A stretch of 64,000 nt of DNA from Clostridium arbusti SL206 (GTDB lineage Bacteria; Bacillota; Clostridia; Clostridiales; Clostridiaceae). This document shows positions 26,833 to 36,005 of this stretch, piece after piece. Within the stretch, counting starts at the first letter, position 1. Each line of letters begins with the position of its first letter. The stretch lies in the NCBI RefSeq assembly GCF_000246895.1, contig NZ_BAEV01000002.1:1-64000 (forward strand), given 5' to 3'. The notes beneath the pieces are model-generated. The model searched no databases, was not told where the DNA came from, and was given only the letters and a program-made list of their open reading frames with translations. The position numbers were made by a program, and so were the translations under genes.

Positions 26833-27333
26833 CTATATTATTTTAAATAAATCCTCAAGATATGTAAATGTATCCGTAAATTCCCCTGTTTCTATCAATG
26901 ATAGAATATGACTTGGAGTGGCCCACTTTGCTCCACATACCTCTTCAGGCTGATAAATAATTTCTTTTATATCTACTTCTTCCTTAAACAGCCATACATC
27001 TACAAAGTCTGAAGAGTCATTGTGTTGCCTTTTTAATTTAAAGAGACACTTTCCATTTTTAGGAGATAAATCAATACTAATTTCCTCCTTCACTTCTCTT
27101 AACGCAGTTTTCAAGCTATCTTCACTAATAGTTGCCGCACCACAAGTTGTTTCCCACATATTGGGAAATATCTTTTTGTTTGGTGTACGTTTTGTAATTA
27201 AAAATTCTCCTTTTTTATTTTTTATCCACACATTCACAATGAGATGGTATTCATCTTGTCCCATAGTATTTCCACGTTGAATAGTTTTACCTGTTTTATT
27301 ACCATTTCCATCGAGTATATCCCAAAGCTCCAT
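26833..27333 (-). CDS. NUDIX hydrolase (IPP isomerase-like)
   Basis: 166-residue NUDIX protein. The Nudix box G-x5-E-x7-REVKEEIS is complete (GAATISEDSLKTAL then REVKEEI), so metal-dependent diphosphate hydrolysis is likely. The overall shape, opening with MELWDILDGNGNKTGK, is that of the YfcD/isopentenyl-diphosphate-isomerase-like branch found in many Firmicutes. ATG at 27333 is preceded by GGGGG at 7 bases. Substrate unknown. Confidence 0.88.
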   Translation of the reverse strand: MELWDILDGNGNKTGKTIQRGNTMGQDEYHLIVNVWIKNKKGEFLITKRTPNKKIFPNMWETTCGAATISEDSLKTALREVKEEISIDLSPKNGKCLFKLKRQHNDSSDFVDVWLFKEEVDIKEIIYQPEEVCGAKWATPSHILSLIETGEFTDTFTYLEDLFKII

Positions 27334-27489
27334 ATTAATTACCCCCAATATAAAAGTTCTTACAAAGAAAAATAATATTAATTCACTCTATCACAGCCTT
27401 TTTCTATAAAATAGTGAAAAGGTAAAGACTTGAATTAATCTCTACCTTTTACCTACACACCATGCATGAGAATTCCAGCTATATGATAT

Positions 27490-28368
27490 TTACTCTGCTA
27501 TAGATAATAAATATTTTCCTATTTCAAAAGTATATTCAAGTGCTGCTTGTCTTAATGCATCAGGCATCCTCATTGTTGCATTATGAATTTCATAGGTAAA
27601 GTCTCCTGTATAATTTATTTCTTTTAATACTTTCATTATTGATGTCCAATCAATATTTCCATGAAAAGGAGCTATATGATCATCATATATTCCCAGATTA
27701 TCTGCCACATGAGTGGCTTTAAGACGATTACCAACATATTTAAGACTTTGCACCTGATCACATCCTGTAAGATTTGCATGACCAAAATCCCAACATATTC
27801 CCACATTATCAGATTCTAATGAATCAACTAAATCACATAATTCTTCAACATTTGCTGTATAACGACGTCGTGGACGACCCTCTACTAAAAAGTCTGCCAT
27901 ATTTTCTATGGCGATGCCTAGATTATGCTTTGCAGCTATTTGAAGTTGAGGTTTAAAGTACTCAATATTTTTTTCTTTGGCTACTTTTATGGACCTGTTA
28001 TCCCATATTGCTGTACCTGCATGAAGAATTGCCCATTTTACTCCAAGGCGTCCTGAAGCTTCAATACACCTTGAAATCATTTTTTCATAAAGCTCTCTAT
28101 TCTCAAACTTACTATCAATAACATTATAAAATGGAAGGTGACATTGTGAAAATTCTATTCCAAGGATTTCTGCTTCCTCTGCTATTTTTTCAACTTCATC
28201 TCTCCAGTTGTCACTAAAAACTTCACAATGTTCCTTTACTGCGTCACAAAAGTTTATATCCATAACTTGATAGCCTATTTTACTACAAATATGCATACTA
28301 TCTATGAATGAAATATACTCCTTATTCTCCTTCATATAGTGAATATTAGTTGATGTTGAAAGTCTCAT
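27490..28368 (-). CDS. Sugar phosphate isomerase/epimerase-like TIM barrel
   Basis: 292-residue protein of the xylose-isomerase-like TIM barrel/AP endonuclease 2 superfamily. Metal-binding features are visible: HAG, ENM, WDFGHAN (Asp and His), HVADN and EIHNA near the end. It is the last gene of the operon encoding a glycerol-3-phosphate-type importer, 58 bases after the binding protein, with GGGGG before the ATG. It may process an imported sugar phosphate or glycerophosphodiester; no precise activity can be assigned. Confidence 0.82.
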   Translation of the reverse strand: MRLSTSTNIHYMKENKEYISFIDSMHICSKIGYQVMDINFCDAVKEHCEVFSDNWRDEVEKIAEEAEILGIEFSQCHLPFYNVIDSKFENRELYEKMISRCIEASGRLGVKWAILHAGTAIWDNRSIKVAKEKNIEYFKPQLQIAAKHNLGIAIENMADFLVEGRPRRRYTANVEELCDLVDSLESDNVGICWDFGHANLTGCDQVQSLKYVGNRLKATHVADNLGIYDDHIAPFHGNIDWTSIMKVLKEINYTGDFTYEIHNATMRMPDALRQAALEYTFEIGKYLLSIAE

Positions 28369-28426
28369 TTATATAATCCCCCAATTTAAATTATTATTTA
28401 TTTTTTGAATATTTACTTGTAAATTA

Positions 28427-29800
28427 TTATTTTTTATTGGCTCTATTATAATTATTAATAAGTTGATTCCCCTTCTCAACCATTTCATTTATTCCAGTAT
28501 TCATATCTATTTTACCATCTAAAATTGAAGTAACAGTATCTGTTTCAAAGGATTCAAACTCCTGAAATGAAGGCATCCACATTTCCTGCAATTTAGGACT
28601 TGATTTGTGAAGCTGATCAATAGCTGTTTTAAATAAAGGATTTTTATTAAGATGTTCTTTCATTTCAGGAAGATCATATGTCTTCTTATTAACAGGGAAA
28701 TAACCTGTTCCTGTATGCCATTTGAACTGTGTTTCAGGTGAACTCATATATTTTAAAAATTCTACCATAGCTTTTTCTTTATTTTTATCATTTTTATTCA
28801 ATGCATAAAGCGCTGAACCACCTGTTGCAACTCCAATATTATCTCCTTCATTTACTTTCGGCAAAAATGCTGTACCTAATTCAAATTTTCCACCTATTTG
28901 GTCTAATATAGCAGGTAAACTTGCAGTTGAACCTAAGAAAATACTTGTTTCTCCTGCTGAGAATCTTTTCATGGCATCTGTTCCTGTATAATCTAAGCCC
29001 CCTGTTTTGTATATTTTTTGCCACTTTGTAAGGACTTCTTTCATTGTTCCATTCTCTCCGAAAACTACTTTTGTAGGATTGCCATCACGTCCATTTTGCT
29101 TATCAACTAAATATGACCCTCCATTTTGCATAGCTATCCAGCTCATTGGCGCATAAAAATTAAGTTGATGCACCATACCATATCTTACGACTTTATTACC
29201 TTGTTTTTTAGTCAATTTTTCAACCTGATCAGCTAATTCATCTAATGTAGCTGCTGGTTTTTCTTGGTCAAGTCCAGCTTCTTTATATTGATTTTTATTA
29301 TAATACATAAGCATTGTAGAGTTTGAAAAAGGCATACCTAAAAGTCTGCCTTTGTAGGAGGCAGCTGCCAATGCATTTGGCTCAATATCTGATAAATTAA
29401 GCTCTGGATATTTTTTTTGTAAATCAGCCATCCATAATGTATTTTTAGATTCTTTAATTGTAAAAACACCTAAAGATGCTGATTGTACAAGGTCAGGCAT
29501 ATTTTTCACATTATTAGCTTGTATAACAGCTTTTAACTTAGTATCTGTATCCTGATAGGTTCCCTGAAAAACTGCCTTAACAGAAATTTTTTTTTCTTTA
29601 CCAATTGTATTGTTAAAATTATCAACAATTCCTTTAAGTGCAGCACCTCCGTTTCCACCCATAGCATGCCACAATACAATTTCAGTTTCACCGTTACTGT
29701 TTGTTGAAGAAGATTTGTTACTTTCTTGTGTGCTAGAACATCCTACAAGTGTTACCCCCAGTAATAAGCTAGCAACTAATACTTTTAATGTTTTTTTCAT
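28427..29800 (-). CDS. ugpB: ABC importer substrate-binding lipoprotein (UgpB-like)
   Basis: Extracellular lipoprotein of about 457 residues. The signal peptide ends in a lipobox LVGC with the lipidated Cys near residue 21, followed by a Ser/Asn/Thr-rich linker, then a family 1 (MalE/UgpB type) binding fold. The sequence IVLWHAMGGNGG, and LPKVNEGDNIGVATGGSAL match glycerol-3-phosphate binding proteins. The ATG at 29800 is preferred because GGGG lies 11 bases upstream; a GTG at 29812 lies on it. Linkage to GlpP and UgpA/UgpE homologues supports glycerol-3-phosphate or glycerophosphodiesters as ligand. Confidence 0.87.
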   Translation of the reverse strand: MKKTLKVLVASLLLGVTLVGCSSTQESNKSSSTNSNGETEIVLWHAMGGNGGAALKGIVDNFNNTIGKEKKISVKAVFQGTYQDTDTKLKAVIQANNVKNMPDLVQSASLGVFTIKESKNTLWMADLQKKYPELNLSDIEPNALAAASYKGRLLGMPFSNSTMLMYYNKNQYKEAGLDQEKPAATLDELADQVEKLTKKQGNKVVRYGMVHQLNFYAPMSWIAMQNGGSYLVDKQNGRDGNPTKVVFGENGTMKEVLTKWQKIYKTGGLDYTGTDAMKRFSAGETSIFLGSTASLPAILDQIGGKFELGTAFLPKVNEGDNIGVATGGSALYALNKNDKNKEKAMVEFLKYMSSPETQFKWHTGTGYFPVNKKTYDLPEMKEHLNKNPLFKTAIDQLHKSSPKLQEMWMPSFQEFESFETDTVTSILDGKIDMNTGINEMVEKGNQLINNYNRANKK

Positions 29801-29839
29801 TTTATTAAACACCCCTTTTAATATTAATATATCTTTTTA

Positions 29840-30682
29840 TTAATTAACTATAGAACCTGATGTAATTCCACTTATAAGCTTCTTTTGGAAGAATACAAAT
29901 ATAAATATTGTTGGTATTAATATCAATACAGTACCTGCCATAAGTGGGCCATAAGAGGATGCTTCTGGAAAATTCAGCATGGTAATACCTACTTGTACCG
30001 TTCTCATTTCTGGTGTATTAGTCAAAAGTAGTGGCCATAAATAAATATTCCAAAGTCCAACAAAAGAAGATATAAACAAAGATGCCAGTATAGGTTTTGA
30101 CAATGGAAGTAAGATTTTTATGAAAAAGAGAAAATTATTACATCCATCTATTTCAGATGCCTCTTTTAGAGATACACTTATAGTTTTGAAATATTGTCTA
30201 AGCATAAATATATAAGTTGCTGAAAGAAAATAAACTAGCATAACTCCTGCATAAGTATTAATAAGTCCAAATTTTGAAATAGTAAGGTAATTGGTAATGA
30301 TCATTGCATCACCTGGCAGCATAATAGTACCCAATATAAACATAAACATGAACTTTTTACCCTTAAAATTGAAAAGTGCCAAAGGATACGCTGCAAGGCT
30401 GGCAATCGCAAGACGTATAACAGAACCTACGAAGGCTATTACAAAAGAATTAACTATTAATCTTATTAAAGGACTTTGCTGAATAGCCTTTACGTAGTTG
30501 CTTATAATAAAGTTATTTGGAATAAATTTAGGTGGATAACTTATTATTTCACTTTCTGGCATAAATGAAATCATTATACAGTAAATAACAGGTGAAATAA
30601 TAATAAGACCTATTAATATACATATAATTGATAACAGATTGTTTACCTTTTTTCGCGTTGTTAAACTTGAAGTTTTAATCAT
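29840..30682 (-). CDS. ugpE: ABC importer permease UgpE-like
   Basis: 280-residue inner-membrane permease with six helices and the conserved EAA loop (LKEASEIDGCNNFLFFIKILLP, read in two parts) for coupling to the ATPase. Typical of the MalG/UgpE branch. Its ATG overlaps the stop of the upstream permease by 4 bases. No ATPase gene (UgpC/MsmX type) is in this operon, so the importer must use an ATPase encoded elsewhere, as many Gram-positive CUT1 importers do. Confidence 0.88.
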   Translation of the reverse strand: MIKTSSLTTRKKVNNLLSIICILIGLIIISPVIYCIMISFMPESEIISYPPKFIPNNFIISNYVKAIQQSPLIRLIVNSFVIAFVGSVIRLAIASLAAYPLALFNFKGKKFMFMFILGTIMLPGDAMIITNYLTISKFGLINTYAGVMLVYFLSATYIFMLRQYFKTISVSLKEASEIDGCNNFLFFIKILLPLSKPILASLFISSFVGLWNIYLWPLLLTNTPEMRTVQVGITMLNFPEASSYGPLMAGTVLILIPTIFIFVFFQKKLISGITSGSIVN

Positions 30683-31617
30683 TGATAATATACCCCTTTC
30701 TTTTCATATCTAAAGCAGAATAATAAAAGTAAAAAAGTCATGAGAAACACAATAACACCAATAGTTGAGGCATAAGCATAGTTGGTTGAGGTTATACCAG
30801 TTTCATATAGCTGAAAAATTAGAGTTTTAGTAGATGCTTGAGGCCCACCATTTGTAATAACCAATGAAGGTCCTGACATCATCATAGCACCTACTGCATT
30901 AGTACAAAGTACGAAGAATATAGTGGGAGAAGTCATGGGGATATAGATATTTTTCAATTTGCTCCAAAACCTTGCACCATCTATTTCAGATGCTTCTACC
31001 ATCTCCTTCGGCACCCCCCTTAAAGCGGCTAAAAATAATAGAAAATCAAAACCTATACCCATCCATACAGATACAATACTTATAGAAATCATAGCTGTCT
31101 TAGGATCATCGAACCACTTTAAGTCCAATTTGAATATATAGTTTATAATACCAATTCTAGGATTTAACATCATTTTAAAAATAAGAGAAACTGCAGACAT
31201 TGAAATAGCCATAGGGAAAGTAAACATGGTTTCATAAACAGAGGAAAATTTGCGTTTATTATTTGCTAGCAGCGCAAGTGAATAACTTATAATAATCCCT
31301 GCTGGCAGCACCATTGCAACATGATACAGAGTATTTTTTAAACTTATATAAAAGTTTTTATCGGTTAGAAGGTCCTTATAGTTACTAATTCCTACAAAGT
31401 TAACAATATTACCATTAAAATCTACCAGTGAAAAACTATAAAGCACATTTTTTATAAAAGGATAATATCCAAATATAATACATAAGATTACACATGGTAT
31501 TAAATAAATATAGGATTCTATAGCTTTGGATACTTTTCTTCTCATCCTTTTTTTATTTGTTATCCTATGAATGTCCTTTGATAAAACAGATGTGTTTTTG
31601 CTTAGTTTATACAACAA
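30679..31617 (-). CDS. ugpA: ABC importer permease UgpA-like
   Basis: 312-residue permease of the MalF/UgpA branch. Six or seven hydrophobic helices; EAA loop MVEASEIDGARFWSKLKNIYIP seen near residue 215. A hydrophilic N-terminal extension of about 35 residues precedes the first helix. The start is taken as TTG at 31617, which has GGAAG 9 bases upstream; the ATG at residue 25 has no site. It is the first gene after the long leader terminator at 31679-31753 and the glpP gene. Confidence 0.83.
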   Translation of the reverse strand: MLYKLSKNTSVLSKDIHRITNKKRMRRKVSKAIESYIYLIPCVILCIIFGYYPFIKNVLYSFSLVDFNGNIVNFVGISNYKDLLTDKNFYISLKNTLYHVAMVLPAGIIISYSLALLANNKRKFSSVYETMFTFPMAISMSAVSLIFKMMLNPRIGIINYIFKLDLKWFDDPKTAMISISIVSVWMGIGFDFLLFLAALRGVPKEMVEASEIDGARFWSKLKNIYIPMTSPTIFFVLCTNAVGAMMMSGPSLVITNGGPQASTKTLIFQLYETGITSTNYAYASTIGVIVFLMTFLLLLFCFRYEKKGVYYQ

Positions 31618-31678
31618 ACTACTGCACTTCCTTTCTTTATATATGTAATTTTTGAAAATATTTCAAATTTTTTTCGAC

Positions 31679-31753
31679 AAAAAAACCCATTGTAATACTA
31701 TAAATAACTAAACCTCTAACGTTTTAAACTATTTATTCATATTACAAAGGGTT
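31679..31753 (-). terminator. Leader terminator, probable GlpP antitermination target
   Basis: On the minus strand, a long inverted repeat (AACCCTTTGTAATAT near 31739-31753 with ATTACAATGGGTT near 31683-31697, plus inner AATAAATAG/TTATTTAT arms) is followed by TTTTTTTG. It lies between glpP and ugpA, in the leader of the importer operon. GlpP proteins are known to prevent termination at such leader hairpins in the presence of glycerol-3-phosphate. Confidence 0.8.
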
Positions 31754-31783
31754 TTCTCTCAATCTCTACCCTGAATTATTAAA

Positions 31784-32320
31784 TTACCATAGCTGCACAC
31801 CTGCAGTAGAAACATAATCAGCTCCACTATGAATAGCTTGTTTCACTTCTTCTTCACTGCGTATTAGTCCTCCAACAATAATGGGTTGTCTTATTCTACT
31901 TTTTACATATTTTATGACCTTTGGCATTAAACCTGGCATTAATTCTACTTGATCCGGCATAGTCTTATTAATAATCTTAATAGCCGACTCTACAGCAGTA
32001 GTATCTATAGCAAAAATTCTGAGTGTTGCAGCTAGCCCCAGTGCTTTTGCTGCTGATATATTATTGCCTCTGGTGGATATTATTCCATCGATATTAAAAT
32101 TTTCATGTAGATACTTAATAGCAATTGAATCTCTTCCAACACCATTTATCATTTCCATATGTACAAAAGCTTTTTTTCCTGAATTCTGTACTTTAATTAC
32201 TAAATCTTTTAAAACACATATATCTCCTGTTACAAGGTTGACTCTTTGAACCTTACTTTTTATAACACTGTCAACTTTAGATAAGTCGGTTACAGATGCT
32301 ATAATTGGATATTCCTTCAT
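31784..32320 (-). CDS. glpP: Glycerol-3-phosphate responsive antiterminator GlpP
   Basis: 178-residue RNA-binding antiterminator, a small TIM-barrel protein that binds glycerol-3-phosphate. Family marks are the PIIASVTDL start, VHMEMINGVGRDSIAI, GIISTRGNNISAAKALGL, QVELMPGLMPKVI, PIIVGGLIRSEEEV and GADYVSTAGV. The ATG at 32320 matches the family start, with AGGG 10 bases upstream. It lies just before the importer leader terminator, in the same direction, so it probably switches that operon on when glycerol-3-phosphate is present. Confidence 0.93.
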   Translation of the reverse strand: MKEYPIIASVTDLSKVDSVIKSKVQRVNLVTGDICVLKDLVIKVQNSGKKAFVHMEMINGVGRDSIAIKYLHENFNIDGIISTRGNNISAAKALGLAATLRIFAIDTTAVESAIKIINKTMPDQVELMPGLMPKVIKYVKSRIRQPIIVGGLIRSEEEVKQAIHSGADYVSTAGVQLW

Positions 32321-32502
32321 TGTTATCACACCCTATTAACTTAAGACTTTAATAACATTGTATAGTTATCATGTTAATATACTATTATCTCTGTATTAAG
32401 TTCTAGTTAATTAAAATTCTTATGAAATATGAAAGCAATTTAACACCCTAAATTAAATCAACTCCTAAATTAATTTAATTTGTCACGCAAATTTATAGCA
32501 TA

Positions 32503-32542
32503 AAAAAACAGAAGCAATTCATAATTCTGCTTCGTTAAAAAA
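32503..32542 (-). terminator. Terminator of the ablAB operon
   Basis: AACGAAGCA and TGCTTCTGTT pair on the minus strand, with TTTTTT on each side. It follows ablB by about 50 bases. Confidence 0.75.
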
Positions 32543-32587
32543 TGCACCTGACCATTGTCAAGTGCTAATATTATTAATCAAACTATC

Positions 32588-33427
32588 TTACTCAAAAAGT
32601 TCTTTATACCATACATTCATACTCTCTATTCTACCTGAAATATTAGTGTTATTAATTAAGGTACCTGCAAAAGTATATGTTTTCTTCGAAAATGTAGTAT
32701 TCATACCATATGATACAGCCCTTGCTATACTATAAGCGGTTTTAATTTCTCTACTTATCATTTCTTCTTCCATCTTTCCTAGCAAATATACTGCAAAGCC
32801 TTTTCCCCTGTATTCCGGTAGTGTACCAAAGTCTGTCATTTCAACATTTAAATTATTTATGTCCATTTCTGAAGAAGATACTGCTATGAGTCTATCACCG
32901 TCCCAAATAGTAAAATATATAACATTATCTCTCATGGTTTCTAAAATATACTCAGAATTATATATTGGAAATGGATATGTTTCAAAAATCTTTTTATAAA
33001 ATGATGCAATATACTCTGCATCATTTTCTTCTGCTTTTCTATAATTAAAATGTTTTAATATACTACATATATTCTTTTCATTACTTTTTTTCATTGACTC
33101 ATTTAAAACATTTTTAATAACTTCTTTATCTTTTTCTTCTTTCCTGTCTATAGAAAAATATTTAGCTACAAAAATGCCTTCTTCTGTACCATTATAAAAT
33201 TTAGGGACTATGGCTTCTACAGAATATCCTTGGTTTAAAAATAATAATTTTGAATTTAAAGGTATTTTGGCAATGATTTTAGTATATTTATTTTCTCTTG
33301 CTATTCCTTCTAAAATATCAACGATATTATAGCTGTCATCTTTGTGCATTTTCATTAAATATATTCTATTATTTTCTTTATCATGTTGAATAGTTGACTT
33401 ACCTATTTTGTTTGTTATGTTATTCAT
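32588..33427 (-). CDS. ablB: Beta-lysine N6-acetyltransferase AblB
   Basis: 279-residue enzyme that acetylates the epsilon amino group of beta-lysine to give N-epsilon-acetyl-beta-lysine, a compatible solute in methanogens and some bacteria. The N-terminal half is the unusual part of this family ([32 protein letters not shown] region); the C-terminal half is a GNAT domain with [17 protein letters not shown]. It overlaps the lysine aminomutase gene by 8 bases, which is the standard ablAB order. Its presence suggests salt or osmotic stress protection. Confidence 0.93.
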   Translation of the reverse strand: MNNITNKIGKSTIQHDKENNRIYLMKMHKDDSYNIVDILEGIARENKYTKIIAKIPLNSKLLFLNQGYSVEAIVPKFYNGTEEGIFVAKYFSIDRKEEKDKEVIKNVLNESMKKSNEKNICSILKHFNYRKAEENDAEYIASFYKKIFETYPFPIYNSEYILETMRDNVIYFTIWDGDRLIAVSSSEMDINNLNVEMTDFGTLPEYRGKGFAVYLLGKMEEEMISREIKTAYSIARAVSYGMNTTFSKKTYTFAGTLINNTNISGRIESMNVWYKELFE

Positions 33428-34727
33428 TAACTCGTCTCTCTATTCTTTCATTGTTATTTGGTGTAAATGAAATAGTATCATCATAATCTGAAAGTAATTT
33501 TTCAACACCTACTACTTTTATTTCCTTATTATTATCCACTTTTAAAGTTAAATCGCATTCGTCGCAATTTAAATCACATGAAGTAGTTTTATAATTATCT
33601 GGTTCTTTATAGGTTGTTATTACACCTTCATAATTTCTTAAAATGACTTTATCATTAGACCAAGATACTAAGTAATTTGGCATTACTGGAATTTTCCCAC
33701 CACCTCCTGGTGCATCAACAACAAAGGTAGGGATTGCAAAACCGCTAGTATGCCCCCTAAGAGACTCCATAATTTCAATTCCTTTTCCCACTGATGTCCT
33801 AAAATGTGATAGTCCTTCTGACATATCGCACTGATAAATATAATAAGGTCTTACTCTATTTTTCACTAATTCTTGAACTAATTTTTTCATAATATGTGGA
33901 CAATCATTAACCCCTGCCAATAATACAGATTGATTTCCAAGAGGTATACCTGCATCAGCTAACTTTCTTAATGCTTCTCTTGAGGAATCTGTAATTTCTT
34001 TTGGATGATTGAAATGTGTATTAATCCATAAAGGTTGATGTTTTTTTAGCATATTAATTAATCCATCAGTAATTCTATAGGGCAGTACCACTGGTACTCT
34101 TGATCCTATTCTTATTACCTCAACATGCTCGATTGCACCAACCTCTGTTAAAATCCAATCCAGATATTCATCAGGTAATAAAAATGGGTCTCCTCCCGAC
34201 AATAATACATCTCTTACCTGTGTATTTTTTCTTATATACTCAATACCCTTTTCTATAATTTCTTTATTTGGAATGTGATCCTTATCTCCTACTTTTCTTT
34301 TCCTTGTACAGTGTCTACAATACATGGCACATACATTACTGATATGAAATAGCACTCTATCTGGATATCTATGAGTAATCCCTTCCACAGGACTATCTTC
34401 ATCTTCTCCCAAAGGATCTACCATATCATATGTGCTAATCTTAAGTTCTTTTTCACTCGCAACTGCCTGTTTAAAAACAGGATCGTTTTTATAATTATTA
34501 ATATCTATTAAAGATAAATAGTAAGGGGTTATTGCCATAGGGAATTTCTCTATGGTTTTCTCAATGTTTCTTTTATCTTGAATATCTAAATCAATTCCTA
34601 ACAACTCTTCCAAAGTATCTATATCTTTTACTGTATGACTCACTTGCCATTTCCAATCTTTCCAGTTGGAGTATTTGTATTCCCAAGCACTGCTATTAAT
34701 TTCTCTTAATTTTCTTTCTATAATCAT
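33420..34727 (-). CDS. ablA: Lysine 2,3-aminomutase AblA/KamA
   Basis: 435-residue radical SAM, PLP-dependent enzyme converting L-lysine to L-beta-lysine. The [4Fe-4S]/SAM triad CAMYCRHC lies near residues 133-140, followed by [19 protein letters not shown] and [12 protein letters not shown] (PLP Lys region) are typical. A C-terminal Cys cluster ([10 protein letters not shown], zinc-binding type) is present. AAAAGGAG precedes the ATG. Pairing with ablB indicates osmolyte synthesis, not lysine fermentation, as no kamDE or kdd genes are near. The promoter region at 34760-34808 is unusually structured. Confidence 0.95.
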   Translation of the reverse strand: MIIERKLREINSSAWEYKYSNWKDWKWQVSHTVKDIDTLEELLGIDLDIQDKRNIEKTIEKFPMAITPYYLSLIDINNYKNDPVFKQAVASEKELKISTYDMVDPLGEDEDSPVEGITHRYPDRVLFHISNVCAMYCRHCTRKRKVGDKDHIPNKEIIEKGIEYIRKNTQVRDVLLSGGDPFLLPDEYLDWILTEVGAIEHVEVIRIGSRVPVVLPYRITDGLINMLKKHQPLWINTHFNHPKEITDSSREALRKLADAGIPLGNQSVLLAGVNDCPHIMKKLVQELVKNRVRPYYIYQCDMSEGLSHFRTSVGKGIEIMESLRGHTSGFAIPTFVVDAPGGGGKIPVMPNYLVSWSNDKVILRNYEGVITTYKEPDNYKTTSCDLNCDECDLTLKVDNNKEIKVVGVEKLLSDYDDTISFTPNNNERIERRVNE

Positions 34728-34759
34728 ACTCTTCTCCTTTTAAATTACATATTTTGTAG

Positions 34760-34808
34760 CTTTACATGTAACAACTTTATATTAACATATGAGTTGTTAC
34801 ATGTAAAG
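34760..34808 (-). promoter_or_regulatory. ablAB promoter embedded in a perfect 17-bp inverted repeat
   Basis: On the minus strand a -35 TTTACA (34802-34807) and a -10 TAATAT (34779-34784) are spaced by 17 bases. CTTTACATGTAACAACT at 34760-34776 and its exact inverse at 34792-34808 flank the -10, each holding the palindrome TTACATGTAA. One arm covers the -35, the other lies at the expected start site: a double operator or a structured leader. Confidence 0.7.
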
Positions 34809-34871
34809 TTTTTCATACTTTATCTAAAGAGAAGTGCGAGAATAATAATATATTTAATAGTTTCACATAAC

Positions 34872-34905
34872 AAAAAACACGCATAGTATTTTACTTTGCG
34901 TGTTT
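34872..34905 (-). terminator. Terminator of the L25 gene
   Basis: AAACACGCA and TGCGTGTTT pair on the minus strand, followed by a T-run, 16 bases after the L25 stop codon. Confidence 0.8.
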
Positions 34906-34920
34906 AAAATATTTTAATTA

Positions 34921-35529
34921 TTATTCAGCTTTTACCGCTTCAGTTTCAGTAGTAGTAGTAGTAGCTTCATCTTCAATTTCTTTTTCAATTACTAAATTTG
35001 TTACAGCTGCATATACTTCATCTAATTTATCATGTGATTTTATACTTTCATCTAAATTCAACTCTTTAAAAGTAATTGTATCTCCTGCATTTTTTTGAGA
35101 CACGTCCACATGTATTACTTCTGGAATTAAATCTATCTTTCCTAAAACTTCTGCCTCTTGTTTGTTAACATTAAGCTGTAATTGTTTTGATACTAATTCC
35201 TCTTCTCCCTTAAATACAATAGGAACTTGTAATTTTACATTTTGATCCTTGGACACAAATTGTATATCTATATGTACAATTTTATTTGTAAGAGGTTGTC
35301 TCTGAATTTCTTTAATAAATCCAGATTTCTTTTCATCTCCAAATTGAATTCCTAATTTTGCATTCATTCCATGTTTTGAAAGAATTTTTTTTAATGCTAT
35401 CTCTTTGACTTTTATAGATTCAGCTTTTTCAGACTTACCTCCATAAACTACACCTGGTACAAAGCCCTCTTCTCTAAATTTTCTTGTCTTGTTCACTCTT
35501 TGTTCTACATCTAAAATTATTTGTTCCAT
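34921..35529 (-). CDS. rplY: 50S ribosomal protein L25 / general stress protein Ctc
   Basis: 202-residue two-domain L25 (CTC type). The N-terminal part binds 5S rRNA (TRKFREEGFVPGVVYGG, IQRQPLTNKIVHIDIQFV) and a TL5/Ctc beta domain (about 95-180) follows. The C-terminal tail is an acidic, Thr/Glu-rich run of the usual kind. GAGGAG precedes the ATG. In Gram-positives this protein is general-stress induced, in keeping with the adjacent osmolyte operon. Confidence 0.93.
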   Translation of the reverse strand: MEQIILDVEQRVNKTRKFREEGFVPGVVYGGKSEKAESIKVKEIALKKILSKHGMNAKLGIQFGDEKKSGFIKEIQRQPLTNKIVHIDIQFVSKDQNVKLQVPIVFKGEEELVSKQLQLNVNKQEAEVLGKIDLIPEVIHVDVSQKNAGDTITFKELNLDESIKSHDKLDEVYAAVTNLVIEKEIEDEATTTTTETEAVKAE

Positions 35530-35796
35530 GATAAATCACTCCTCTTAGCCTTCATAGACCATTTTTAATGTTTGAATCGCTAGCATCCGTAAGAGCTTTA
35601 TTAACCTCTGATTCAACTTTTACTAAAGTAGTTGATTGTAATAAATTTAAGTTTCTTACTCGTGCGGGTATAGTTAGTGATTTAAATATCTAATTATATT
35701 ATAACACTGTTGTCCAGTTATAGTTCATTTAATTGGTGATTTCAATATATATTTGCATGTATTAGTAGTTTTTTACACTGTATAAAATATTATAAT

Positions 35797-35859
35797 AGCT
35801 TCTCTCTATCCCAGTCTTACTGCCACTTCTCCTGCTTCAGGCTAAATTACTATAAGCTT
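35797..35859 (-). pseudogene. Decayed copy of the sbcC 3' end
   Basis: This 63-base stretch aligns with the last codons of sbcC (39412-39475), about 70-75% identical by eye, in the same orientation. On the minus strand it reads KLIV, stop, EAGEV, VRLG against KLIVTAAEAGFGG and KVRIERS of the intact gene. It lies in the 475-base gap 35530-36005, which otherwise shows only AT-rich DNA. With sbcC it brackets the TetR/ABC cassette. Confidence 0.6.
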
Positions 35860-35874
35860 AGAATATCTTAATAA

Positions 35875-35921
35875 AAAAGCAATAGTTAAATAATAAATAC
35901 AACTATTTAACCATTGCTTTT
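35875..35921. terminator. Hairpin terminator after the ABC cassette
   Basis: AAAAGCAATAGTTAAATA and TATTTAACCATTGCTTTT form an inverted repeat downstream of the minus-strand ABC permease at 36006. A T-run follows on the minus strand. Confidence 0.65.
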
Positions 35922-36005
35922 ATCCAAGACATATAATTTTTTTACATAATGCCACAATTTCAACCTTTGCTAAAAGCCTGATTTTTATAAAATTTAACTG
36001 CTAAA

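Noticed and set aside
35530-35796. Possible gene fragment between L25 and the sbcC relic
   Set aside because: Frames are short and broken, with no recognisable motif apart from the sbcC-like stretch listed separately.
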